Part shown: positions 1-10,700 of the stretch, one piece after another
Position numbering within the stretch: the first letter of the stretch is position 1
Layout: the number at the start of each line of letters is the position of its first letter
Assembly: GCA_028551475.1 (NCBI GenBank)
Contig: CM052360.1
Location: 14,930,501-14,994,500 of the forward strand
Direction: 5' to 3'
DNA: 64,000 nucleotides
Source of the DNA: Casuarina equisetifolia
Lineage: Eukaryota > Streptophyta > Magnoliopsida > Fagales > Casuarinaceae
Position numbers and translations under genes: made by a program
The notes under the pieces: generated by a model
Databases searched by the model: none
The model's input: the letters and a program-made list of their open reading frames with translations, nothing else
Told to the model about the DNA's origin: nothing

Positions 1-99
1 AGTCAAGTAAAAAGCTGATAAATTATCACACTAAAGTATAGGCAACTGAGGAGGGAGAGCATGGAGATCACAAAAAAAAAAATACTTAATCCACATAAG

Positions 100-760
100 T
101 CTAATAGTGGTGCCCACTAGATGTATTCTACCTTAATGCTAAAGTGAATGATCGTGTGTTACTTATAGGAACTCTAGGAGATAAGATTTTAGTCAAGGAA
201 GATAAGAAGCCCTTAAAATATTGGTGGTCATCGTATTTGCCAACCCATCCAACATTAGAGAAAACATGAAAAGAGTTAGAAGAAGAATGGGTGAGGCATA
301 GCCTAAGGTGCAATGTCGTAGTAAGGTAATGGAGAATGTGCTTCATAACTTGCTAATAAGCAATTGTCGAATGGTGGAGAAATTGATAAATAGTGTTGAG
401 GGCATTGGTGATGTCTAGTTAGGTAAGACTGAGATACTATAGGGCACCCACAATGTGATGGTAGAGGTGAGGATCATCCATGGGTTCACTAGTTTAAAGA
501 GAATAGGCTCTTTAGTGGTACATGGAGTGGAAACTGCCTTGACATTAGTCATTTTAGCCTAAGCAAGAATATCTTGGGTAAACTTGGTATGATGCAGGAG
601 AAGCCTATTAAAGGTGAGTTGAACTTGAACACCAAGGAAGTAGTAAAGCAACTAAAAAAGCCTAGAAAGGGGAGCCTGAAAAGCCAATGAGAATAATATC
701 ATCCACAAAAACAAGAAGAACAGTGTTATACTGAGGGGTGTGGTGTGTGAATAAAGATAT
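100..760 (-). pseudogene. Copia reverse transcriptase, C-terminal part with catalytic motif
   Basis: The minus strand reads LLVFVDDIILIG near 725-690. This is the Copia RT catalytic box, with the FVDD residues still intact. It is followed by palm/thumb-like sequence broken by stop codons. In the ancestral element it continued directly into the RT fragment at 2290-2640; the solo LTR now separates them. No function is expected. Confidence 0.7.
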
Positions 761-818
761 GTCGATAGCTAAAATGAGAAAACCAAGAGAATTAAGGAAC
801 AAGCTAAGTCGTTAGTAC

Positions 819-2262
819 TATTAGGTATAATGGCTAACCAAGAAGGGGGTTGAATTGGTTGTTTAGCTTATTTCTATTTAATTTGATTTCTTAAACACAA
901 TAAGCTCAAACATAACACTAAGTAACAATGCAAACACCAAACACAAGCAAGCAACCACAAACACAAGATTTACCACGGTGGTTTGGCACTTATACCTATG
1001 ACCACCCTCTTCTTCTTCAACTTAACTAGTTGAAGTCCACTTTACTCACTGATTAGGAGAAAACATTTTCCTAATCCTTCTAATTCCTTTTCAAAGGAAT
1101 CATTACTTTAGGGTTACAATCAAAGGTTGTCTCAACCTTGTTACAAGAGCAAATCCCCAAATAATTTATAGTTTGTGAGGGATATTGCTAATCAAAGAGC
1201 TTATTCAAGATATAAAGTACTAATCCAAGCTCTAATCATGAAACCCCCAAATTTCAGTAAATTAGGGTTTCAAATTTACAATAGAGCTTATGTGCAAATG
1301 ACAATCAAAGTTCAATAAACACATCAACAAATATATATAAGAGTATATAATCACAAGAATATGACTTTAAGGAATATCACCAAAGCTCTTCATAGAATCA
1401 CAATATAAGAATTAATCTTGATTTTTTCTCTTGATTTCACAACAAATCTCATGCAAAGTATCTTTTTGAACCATAGAACATGACCTTTTATAAAAGATTC
1501 AAATAATATAAGCTAATTTGAGGTTTCTATCAAACTTGACAACATCAGAAGTTTCTTCTCGTTGAGATAATAGGACAATTCTACCACTTAGGGTTTTAAA
1601 TCAAACCCTTAATCATCACATAGTCATTTTGATTAGTTTTTGTGACAATCAATCACCTATTTTGCAAATCTTCCCATTGAGAATAGACATTTAGCTATAG
1701 AGAGAAAAAGCAGCAGTCTTGTTTGAAATTGGGGATTAGGGCTTCAACTTAGGACACAGATTGAATTAAGATACTTCTTCCTTAGTTGAACAGTGTTGTT
1801 TAAAAGCTTCACAGCATGCCTCCTCTTAAGAACTGTGTTGGGCTCTTTTGGTGCAAGCTTGGATTAGCTCATATCTTGTAGGCTTGGATTAGCTTGCTTC
1901 TTGCAGGCTTGGGTCAAATTTCATCAATATAAGCTTATTTCATAAGCTTATCATATTAGCTCAAACCGTATATAATACATTTGAACTTGATGGATTTCTT
2001 CTTACAATATCATAAAGTTCAGCATCAAATTCTTTTTAATATAAATACCATGCAATCTATGAATATTATGCTATTCTTTGCTTAGAAAGTATTCTTTTAA
2101 GACTTGAATAATATTTGGCTACTTTTTTAATACCATTGATTGATATTATAATTTGTACACCTTTTACTTCCTTTAGTTCTATTTTGCACATGAGCATATG
2201 AAAAACATTTATATACATTTGGCAATAAAAGTTGCCACAACAAAAAATATCTTTTTCCAACA
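819..2262 (+). mobile_element. Solo LTR, copy 1 of a local family
   Basis: A 1444-bp element that starts TATTAGG and ends TTTTTCCAACA. It is flanked by identical 5-bp target duplications, agtac at 814-818 and 2263-2267. Just inside the left end is the family motif AAGAAGGGGGTTGAATTG, also found in the copies at 26.7, 39.9 and 45.6 kb. There are no coding domains and no primer-binding site, and it sits inside Copia RT sequence. A long LTR with a 5-bp duplication and no internal region is what LTR-LTR recombination leaves behind. Its parent family is not identified. Confidence 0.85.
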
Positions 2263-2289
2263 AGTACTAGGTGTAAGAAGCATGTTCTA

Positions 2290-2640
2290 AGCTATAGAGA
2301 GAGTGAAATAGGCAGTACACATGAGAAGGCCAAGTAGGATCCATAAATCCAAGTAACTATTTCATGTAGACAACTCTAGTGAGATGACCATGAAGAAATG
2401 CACTAGAAACATCTAATTGGTAAATGGGCCACCTCTAAGAATATGTAAGAAAGATCATAGTATGGATAGTACTAGCTTGACAACAAGACTGAAGGTTTCA
2501 GTGAAGTTGATGTCTTCTTATTAGTAAAAACCTTTTGAAATGAGGTAAGCCTTGTTGTGTTTGAGGGCACCATTAGCACATAACTTGACCTTGTAAACCC
2601 ATTTATAGCCAATGGATAAGCACTAATAAGGAGGGGACTC
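2290..2640 (-). pseudogene. Copia reverse transcriptase, N-terminal part
   Basis: The minus strand reads YKWVYKVKLCANGALKHNKA followed by YLISKGF and, after a break, a decayed ETFS-like segment. These are recognisable forms of the Copia RT fingers (KWVYK, the YKARLVAKGF-type block, ETFSPV). Stops and frame changes interrupt it. It is the upstream half of the RT whose catalytic box lies below 0.76 kb. Confidence 0.75.
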
Positions 2641-3099
2641 ATGCCTAAGTGTCATTGCAAATCAAAACAGTGTATTTAGGAACCATAACATACCACCACT
2701 AGGGGTCACAAACGGCTTTGGTAAAACAAGTAGGCTTAAGGATGGAAGGGGAAGAAGCTAGTAGGGCAAAGGTGTGGTCATGAGTCAAAGTGCGATGGGT
2801 GGTTGTGCCATCTTGGAGATAGATCACAAGACAGAAAAATGGGTAGGGGAGAGGCTAAAAGGGAACTAGAGGGTGAGGAGTGGGGGGATCCAAGGAAGGA
2901 AAAGGGGATTGAGGAAGGTTAGAGGAAGGAAAAGGGATAGGTGGCAAGATAGGGAGGAAATGGGTGGTAGGGAAGGTCATTGTGGAATAAGGGGGAAAAG
3001 GTATGAAAAGGGAAGATCTCCTTATGAAAAATGGTATTAGCAATAGTAAAGAATTTCTAGGTGATGGGACAGTAACAAGAATAGTTGTGATAGCCAAAT

Positions 3100-3810
3100 G
3101 GGTATCCTAAGAAAATACACATGTAAGAGTGTATGCCAAGTTTATAAGGAGCATAAGGGTGAAGGTAAGGGAAAACAACACATCCAAAAATGCGAAGGTA
3201 TGAAACATCTAGAGGGTGATGAAATAAGACCTACTAGGGAAAAGGTGATCAAGCATGGTAATAGGCAATCAGTTGATCAAAAAGATAGTTATTTCAAAGG
3301 TAAAGTCCTAAAAAGTGAATGGGAATGACAACCTAGGTGAGGAAAGCTAGACTAGTTTCAACAATGTGCTAATGTTTACATTTAACAACCTCATCCTAGA
3401 ATGAAGACTAAAGGTAAGAGATCTACCAGTGGATTCCATGCTATTGAAGATAGGCACAAAAGGCAAAAGAGAGACACTCTAAGTCACCATCACACTAAAT
3501 TGCTTGTAACCTACATTGCAGCTAGTTGAGTCTTAACAAATTTGTGAAAAATAGTGAAAATATCTAAAAACTGAGAGTGAGTGGGGAAATGATAAAGCTA
3601 AGAAAATTAGGAGAAATCATTGATAAAATAAATATAATATTTATTGTCATTCAAAAACTCAACATAAGACAAACCCCAAACATCAAAATGAACTAATTAA
3701 AGTGGGATAGATGATCTAGACACAGTAAGAAGGTGGTGTTGGTGGTGACTTTTACTAAGAGCACACACCTTACAAAGGGGGAAGATGATGATAAAACACT
3801 AGTATTGGTA
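3100..3810 (-). pseudogene. Copia integrase remnant
   Basis: The minus strand near 3800-3570 contains VCALSKS, then LVHFDVWG and YYIYFINDFS. These match the zinc-binding end and the start of the DDE core of Copia integrases (the D-x-W-G and Y-x-x-x-F-x-D-D-x-S blocks). The rest, to about 3.1 kb, is low-complexity and frameshifted. It lies between the gag-like and RT remnants, as expected for Copia. Confidence 0.7.
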
Positions 3811-4769
3811 AACTTCAAAAATGAATAAGGGCATTAAATAAAAGGTGGCTTAGCCAATAATGCTAAAGAAAGAAAAGGTTGGAGTAGACTATAATAAGAG
3901 CACAAGGTAAAAATGGAATGCCAAGAAAGGAGACTTAATAAAGGCCACAAGGAAAACTACCATGGATGATGATTTGCCTCATACAATGTCAAATTTTCCA
4001 AAAATGAATGGCAGAGAATAGAAAATAACAATTGTTATTAGAAGTAAATTGAAAAACCAATAATAAATTTTTAGTAATAGAATGAACAATGAGGACATGA
4101 TTGAGCTAAAAATGAATGTGATAGGAAGGAAACCCCACCGCACATAATAAGTTATTAAGACTTGCTATAGAGGGTTATGCTAAAAAGAACAAAGGTAGAG
4201 TCAATGATGTGGTGAAAGGCACCAAAATCAGTGTGCCAAGAGGCAAGGTCAAAGGTGGAAGGGGGAGGTAAGTTGTAATGGTTGATGGTTGAGGGGAGGT
4301 TGGTGTATTGGGCCTGAGGAAAGTAATAGGCTTACATGGGGTGAGAAAGGTAATGGTTCGAAGGATTAGAATAGGCATAGTGGGTCTAGGGAAAGGAACA
4401 AGGTTAATAGGCCTATAGGTTGGAGGGATTGAAATTAAGGTTAAGTGTTCTCGACAATTGGCAACATAGTGGCATGGGCAATAGCAAAGATGATAGTAGT
4501 GGCCCATGGTTATTGTTATGGCTAAGCCATGGTTGGGCTAGAAAGGAAGGGAGAAGCCCATCCACATGGGGCTATATGGGTCTAAATGGTTGGGAGTTTG
4601 GGCTAGGCCAAAAGCTCATGGACTAGCCTCTAAATGGGTGACCAGACTAGGCAACGAAAGCGGCGACTAGGATGGCGGCGCTCTAACGACATTCACAATA
4701 ACTTTCATGGGCTAGTAATTGTCTATGAAATGCTTCTTAGGTAAGTAGCCCAATGGAAAACTCAATGAT

Positions 4770-5150
4770 GACCACTAAAGTGGCGAGGCCATCAAAATCA
4801 TCACCTAAGCCATGAAGACCTACATGCAATACTTGAAATCACAAAGCTGCTTACCAATCACACCTAGTTGATCGAGTAGATCCTTCATCTACAATAAGAA
4901 TTTGGTTATGAAACAATTACCTTTGGTAATCATTTGGATCTCCACATAGATCGCCAACGAGTGAGTGGAGCTTTGCATAGTGTAAGAGTGGCATAAAAAG
5001 ACCACACCTCTGTAGAGGTCTTCATGTCAATCAACTAGGTCACCACAAAATTTGTTGTCATGGCCATAAGCCATAAGCCACAAGCCATGAGAATGTTGCC
5101 TAGTCACAAGCATGCCAAGCAAGGTGGTTGGGGTTATGCAGGTCTAACCA
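4770..5150 (-). pseudogene. Copia gag-like remnant
   Basis: Pieces of the minus-strand translation read LIDMKTSTEVWSFYATLTL and, beyond it, stretches ending in LVSSFV. The pattern resembles the helical gag region of Copia elements (a T-x-x-x-W-x-x-L-x-x-x-Y block). Stops are frequent. The call depends partly on its position upstream of the integrase in the same element. Confidence 0.5.
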
Positions 5151-5704
5151 TTAGCAAATTTAGTGGTTTTGGGTGAAGCTTCTTCCAATCCATCAAGAAG
5201 TAATAAGAGATTTCATGAGACAAGAAAAGGCATGAGTTAGGTTTTCCAAACAAGGTAGTTTGAACAAGGTCAGGGAAGGGATCGCTAGAGAAGAAGGGGT
5301 GGAAATCAGGAAAGTGGAAATGGAATAAAGAGACTTCAATTCATTGGCCATGGGTTCTAATTGAGAATGTTGGACAATGGCTTTGCTAATGGAACCTTAG
5401 ATTCACTGGAAAATCACAAAATAGGGAAAGAAAGAATGGTGATGAAAATTGTTCAATTTTATTAATAAAATTCCTAATTAATTACAATCTATACATTAGA
5501 TCATTCATATACACTTTATAATTAAACAAATAAGGAAAATCAAAATTGTTCACCTCTCTTGCAAATTAGGTAAGGATTTCTAATCTATGCGAATCAACGA
5601 TGCTAGGGTTTTGCAAGAGAGATGACCGTGAAGTAGGGTCACATTGCAAGTTGTTCATGGGTTATGGATCACTGCATGGATCATTCTCGAGTAGCTAAGG
5701 CTGA

Positions 5705-5763
5705 TGTTAAAGAAACATGTGCTACACGCACCTCTAGGTGCGTAAACTTGCTCTTCTTTAACA
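5705..5763. repeat. 59-bp interrupted palindrome
   Basis: Outer arms TGTTAAAGAA (5705-5714) and TTCTTTAACA (5754-5763) are perfect inverted repeats. Inside them a second perfect pair, ACGCACCT (5726-5733) and AGGTGCGT (5736-5743), is separated by 2 nt. The spacers between inner and outer arms do not pair. It may be a footprint of a small inverted-repeat element or the edge of an LTR; I cannot tell which. Confidence 0.75.
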
Positions 5764-5830
5764 CCTACAAGTTGCATACATAAAAGAAGGGTCCTAAAAG
5801 CCTATTATGTGTAGGACTTATCCAATCTTA

Positions 5831-6632
5831 ATCCAAACCTATGACATTACACCATAACTTTACTATTTTAGTATCTTCATCTAGGATTTAATTTCACTTT
5901 TCATGAGTGAACTTAAAGTAGTCCTTTTTTTAAATAAAAAAATTTGTATTATATATTTTTAAAATATAAAGAATTTGAAACTATACACATTATAATATTA
6001 ACCATCTATCTAAAAGCTCAAATGGAAATCAAACAAAATTTGTTTAAAAAGATAAAAGAGGAAATAATTACAACAATTAGTTGAAGCGAGCTAAGAAGTG
6101 AGGGTTATTAGTCTTTGGGGTGATATAAAACCATATGTGAAATGAATAATACTAAAACGATACATTAATATACCTCTCAAACATACGTACGTATGGATAC
6201 CTTCTAAAACTATTTGACCACACACACAGATACATCCAAACCTATGACATTACACCATAACTTTATTATTTTAGTATTTTCCTATAGGATTTAATTTCAT
6301 TTTTCATGAGTGAACTTAAAGTAGTCTTTCTTTTAAATAAAAAAATCTATATTATATATATTTAAAATATAAACAGTTTGAAACTATACACATCATAATA
6401 TTAACCATCTATCTAAAAGCTCAAATGAAAATCAAACAAAATTTGTTAAAAGAAGATAAAAGAGGAAATAATTACAACAATTAGTTGAAGCGAGTTGAGA
6501 AGTGAAGGTTATTAGTCTCTGGGGTGGTATAAAACCATATGTGAAATGAATAATACTACGATACATCAATATACCTCCAAAACATACGTACGTACGGATA
6601 CCTTCTAAAACAATTTGACCACACATAGATAT
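5831..6632. repeat. 403-bp tandem duplication
   Basis: The block that begins ATCCAAACCTATGACATTAC at 5831 begins again at 6234. The two units, 5831-6233 and about 6234-6632, match along their whole length with scattered substitutions and small indels. Both contain the same CATACGTACGTA segment near the 3' end. No coding potential is evident. The sequence type is unknown. Confidence 0.9.
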
Positions 6633-7470
6633 AATATTTCTCAAATTAAAATATAAAATTTTATGAACATATATATACTTTTACTTTGTTAAGAGAGAGC
6701 CAGTCTCACATTAGAAAGAAGACTCAAATATCTACATCTTATAAGGCTTGAGCTACCTCCTAGTACTACTCATGAGTTTTGGTAAGTCTGGGCCCATTCT
6801 TATATACTTAAGCAACTATATGTACATTCATCTAACTAAGTTTGATAATATAAAGAAAACAAAGTCAAATTAACGTTCATACAACTTACAAGTTTGAACA
6901 TCTCAAGTTGATCTTATAAGATTTGAAGTCATTTTATAAGCATAAATCTATAATCAAATTCAAATTCAAATTTAACAAATAAATTACGCTTGAGTTTATT
7001 TAGACGATTTTGAATTATTAAAGAAAAATGGGTCAATTGTTTTCCATCCTACTTGCGCACTAATCATTTGGTCCCCACTTTTCCATCTTTTATCTCCGTT
7101 GCATTCTTCAGTTTTAAATTAAATCATTGTTTATCACCAGCACTAGTTGTTTTTGTTTATAATTAAGTGGTCTCACCTTCCCTTTGTTAATATTTCTCGT
7201 TTACTAACCCTTCACACCAACTAACAACTTGGCGGCTTCACTAATTGTTGAGGGAAAAAAGTTTTTTTTTTTTAAAAAAAAAAAAAGCAACAGAGGACTC
7301 CTTCCTTTTTTGGGCGTAACAGACCAATCAGCACACGATACGTGCCCAACAAATAAAACAAAGCCATAATAGCATTCGAGAACCGAAAAGTAAGATTTCA
7401 AGGGACATTTACTCATTGTGGCCGTTAATGTTTCTTCAGCATCTTTATCTCTCTCACAAACTTTCTCAGT
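6633..7470. other. No gene recognised
   Basis: AT-rich sequence with a homopolymer run near 7260-7287 (T run followed by A run). The short open frames have no recognisable protein similarity. Confidence 0.6.
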
Positions 7471-7704
7471 GAACTAGATGAGCTGGGCGCAAAGCTGGTG
7501 AAGCACCCAGCAACCAAGATTGTGGCTCCGTAGGAGGGTGCCATACTCAACCCAGGCCATAAGTTAGGAGCCTTCATGTTCTTTTAGCTTGGTGCTGAGC
7601 CCAAGTCCAGCCACACTTCGATTTCGCTCTCATTTTTGCCGAAGTATGGAGAAAACTTGGATAAGAGTGGCATGACGTTGTACAGATTACTGTTCTGCAT
7701 CTGA
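7471..7704 (+). pseudogene. Possible exon relic with two in-frame TAG codons
   Basis: A 77-codon plus-strand frame runs from GAACTAGATGAG to a TGA at 7702-7704. It is broken only by TAG at 7531-7533 and 7585-7587. It is richer in G+C than its surroundings, and the translation looks protein-like, for example AKLVKHPATKIVAP and LGAEPKSSHTSISLSF. Just before it the sequence reads TTTCTCAG, a plausible acceptor. Both TAGs could be decayed CAG codons. I do not recognise the family, so this is an observation rather than a functional call; chance is possible. Confidence 0.3.
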
Positions 7705-10700
7705 AATTTGGGTAACATAAAATACTAAGTCGTTTTCATTTCTTATTGTCTTGATCGCATGGCAAAACGAACAGAAGATCGAAAACTAATCAAGCTTTAA
7801 ACAAATATATGACCACACCAATTTGGCCAGCTAAAAATTTTAAGTACATTATTTGCTTAGTCTTTAATAGTTTTTAGGAAGCAAAAGGACAGAGAAAGCA
7901 GAGTTCACATGTAAATGCTTGACTTCACAGAGCTGATCTTTAGGTGAAGGACCACAAAACAAAACAAAATGAAGATTGAAACGTAAGAATCAATTTTAAA
8001 GACAGTTTCAGTTAGGCCAAACTCGATTCCCTAATCATTAACTCCTATTTAATGAGCATGGAGGAGGGGAGTTGGTGATTGCCATCTGTTATAGCTTAAT
8101 TATGCCAAATGACTTGTACTAACATGTTCAATTCCTCATTGTTGCAATTTGATTGCCTTGTTGAGGTTTGTTGAAGGAATGACGAAAGCTTAGGCCCAGA
8201 TTACATGTCTACCTGAAATTAAAAATGTATCAATTGGTCTCTCTATGGCCTTTATTCCAGTGTTGCCTACATACACCAAAAGTAATTTGGCTGTCAATCT
8301 AGGATAGATGAATACGTAGTGTGTTGTCGGATCATAGGCAGGAGACTTTAGGCCGAACAAAGAAGCAACAATTAATTTTTTGATTGTCATACGCAAGGAG
8401 TAATTAGGTGTTTGATTACCAGCTTCCCGCTTGGGTTGTTAAACCCCGTACCCTCGAGGTCTACAGTTGGTTCTCCCTTCTCACCTTGTCTTCTTCCTTT
8501 TGTCCTGAAATAAAATGGTTGGAAAAGTAGGAACCAAGTAGAACCAAACTCTTCCCATGCGAACCCAAGGACTATGATTCCGCTGTCGAAATTCTAGAAG
8601 CGGTATAGTTTAACATCAAAACGACAACGGGGAGTTGAACATTCCTTCGTGATAAGATCGATGAGCAAGCAACAAAAAAGATTGTGCCCAACGGATGACA
8701 GAAAACGAAGACTTGTACCAATGAAAACGACAGAAAATGAGAAAGCCCCGTTGGGTCACTCCAGCACAATAATTGAGAAAGAGGATAAGAAACTTTATTT
8801 TTGATTGATATACAGTAGGGCCCCTGATTAGGTATGGTCTGGAATATCCGTTGTTCCTTACGTGGATTCAACAAGACAAACATAGTTTATGACAAGTAAT
8901 GAAGGAGAGGCCACCACTCGTCTTTGATTCATAAAGCTTGATCTCCAGTATTTATGAACCCTAAATCTTTTTATTATATTAGTCCAATAGCCAGGCCGCC
9001 TAACGTGCTGCTTCTATTCTTTCACGTGGGCTGCCGATCTGCAGGCTCTTCCATGGCTAATCTGCAAAGCAATCAAAAGCTAAAGCCCTCACTGTAAATT
9101 CAAATAGGCATACTAGTCGTATAGAGAATAGTCGGTGCCAAAACTCAGTCGTGACGACGAATCTTCAATGCGACCTTCCTCGTGATCTGATAATAAAGAA
9201 AAGTGAGAAAACTCGTGAAAAGTTGGACCAATAAAAAGATCCATGAAATAAATGTTAAAAGTTGTTGGAGACAGGCTGTTCAGTATTACGAAATCATTTG
9301 GAGCTTCATATAATAGAGGAGTTTTTCAATTGCTTTGCGTGTGAGGCTAAACAATAGACTTTTAAATTTGCTTTCAGCAACATGATTAGATGCTTGGAAA
9401 ATAAAAGGCCAGATGGGAGATGAGATCAGTCCCTTTGAGGCTTAATGTATGTAACTTTAATGAAGCTGCTTAGATTGTTGTAGTTTACTCATTTGAATGT
9501 GAGTTAAAAAAAAAAAAAAAAAGAAAACCCAGTTCAGTTGGTAACTGGCATTGCCAGGGGCCAAAGAGATCCTTCTCTTTACCCACCATAAAAGGCATTT
9601 TTTCAATTAAAAAAGTACCGTTTCTATGACTAAAAAGGTTTCGTACAAGGGCAGGTCTTTCTGAATGAATGCTCTGAAATCATCAAGGAATAAAAAGACT
9701 GTAGCTAATTTGACTTTTTCACAGCTCTGGTTCTTCTAGTATGGCCATGGTTGTCAAATATTGATCTAAACAGCTTATTGGTTCGTGGTCGTGTCGAGTA
9801 AAGAGAAGCTGAAAGGGGCGTGCTGACCTCTTGTGTTTTCTGTTGTGTCGGTGCCTTAACCACGACAAAGTGTCCATTGCGTAGTTAACTCAAACGAGTT
9901 AAAAAGGACGGGCTTCTTTAGACAACCACAAATGTTTATTATCTCTTGCTTGCATTATAGTCAAGCGTAAGGGAGAAAACGAGGTAAGGACTAGGAAGTT
10001 AAATGTTTTTGTTAGATTCTTTCTCGATGATGGGGTTAATGCCAATGTTTGAGGTCAAGGTTTAGGTAAGCATTGTTGGAGTGTAACTTTCATCGTCTCG
10101 TGTTTTCAAACTTGTTTTCTCTTCAGCTGCTTTGGATTCTTGTGGTTTAAGGCTTTTCCAAAAAGCTTGCTCGGAATTTTTCAAATGATAAACATCATTT
10201 TCATATGTTGGATGCCCCAGTTATTCAAAATAGACTTCTGACTTTCACAGTCATATTAAAATGGGCAAGTTGAAGGATATTCTATTCCAATGACCTGCAT
10301 TAATACCGACACACCCGTTGCACAATTACAACTATACATAATTTATTTCCAAGAAAATCAAGATTCCTACATTATCTAAGCCTTACAATACCTAAAATCT
10401 TGAACCACATTTTTTATTTTTTATTTTAAATCTCAGTGATTGGTAATTCCTATGTATTGCCCAAGGCTAGTTGATTATCTAACAATTGTTTGGTTGGTCA
10501 ATCTCAGTGACTTGTTATAGTTTTGATACTATCTTAAACATGTTTGTTTGTGTCTTTTTTTTATTTAGCATCATTCCTTCCTTTTTTTTTTTTTTAGCTC
10601 ATTTGCCTCTTTATGTTTGTGCTTATGTTTGTGTTCTTGCAATCAATTAAGTGTAACAGCCATCTCCTTATAGAGGTTTATTTTTACTATGAGAATGGTT

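Larger units (their letters stand above)
1..5340 (-). mobile_element. Degenerate Ty1/Copia retrotransposon, left end outside window
   Basis: Read on the minus strand, the domains run in Copia order from high to low coordinates: a gag-like stretch near 5.1-4.8 kb, integrase near 3.8-3.1 kb, then reverse transcriptase at 2.6-2.3 kb and below 0.76 kb. Every domain has stops and frameshifts, so nothing here can make a protein. The RT is split by a solo LTR at 819-2262 that carries a perfect 5-bp target duplication. The element runs off the window at base 1, and I could not fix its right-hand LTR. The Copia assignment rests on domain order and on the RT and integrase motifs. Confidence 0.8.

Noticed and set aside
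819..2262. Reading the 1.4-1.7 kb elements as TIR transposons or MITEs
   Set aside because: The end similarity is limited to the short TGTTGG/CCAACA pair typical of LTRs, the target duplication is 5 bp, and length and structure fit a solo LTR better.
9520..9590. tRNA-like or SINE-like look of CAGTTCAGTTGGTAACTGGC
   Set aside because: No cloverleaf, A-box/B-box pair or poly(A) end could be assembled around it.
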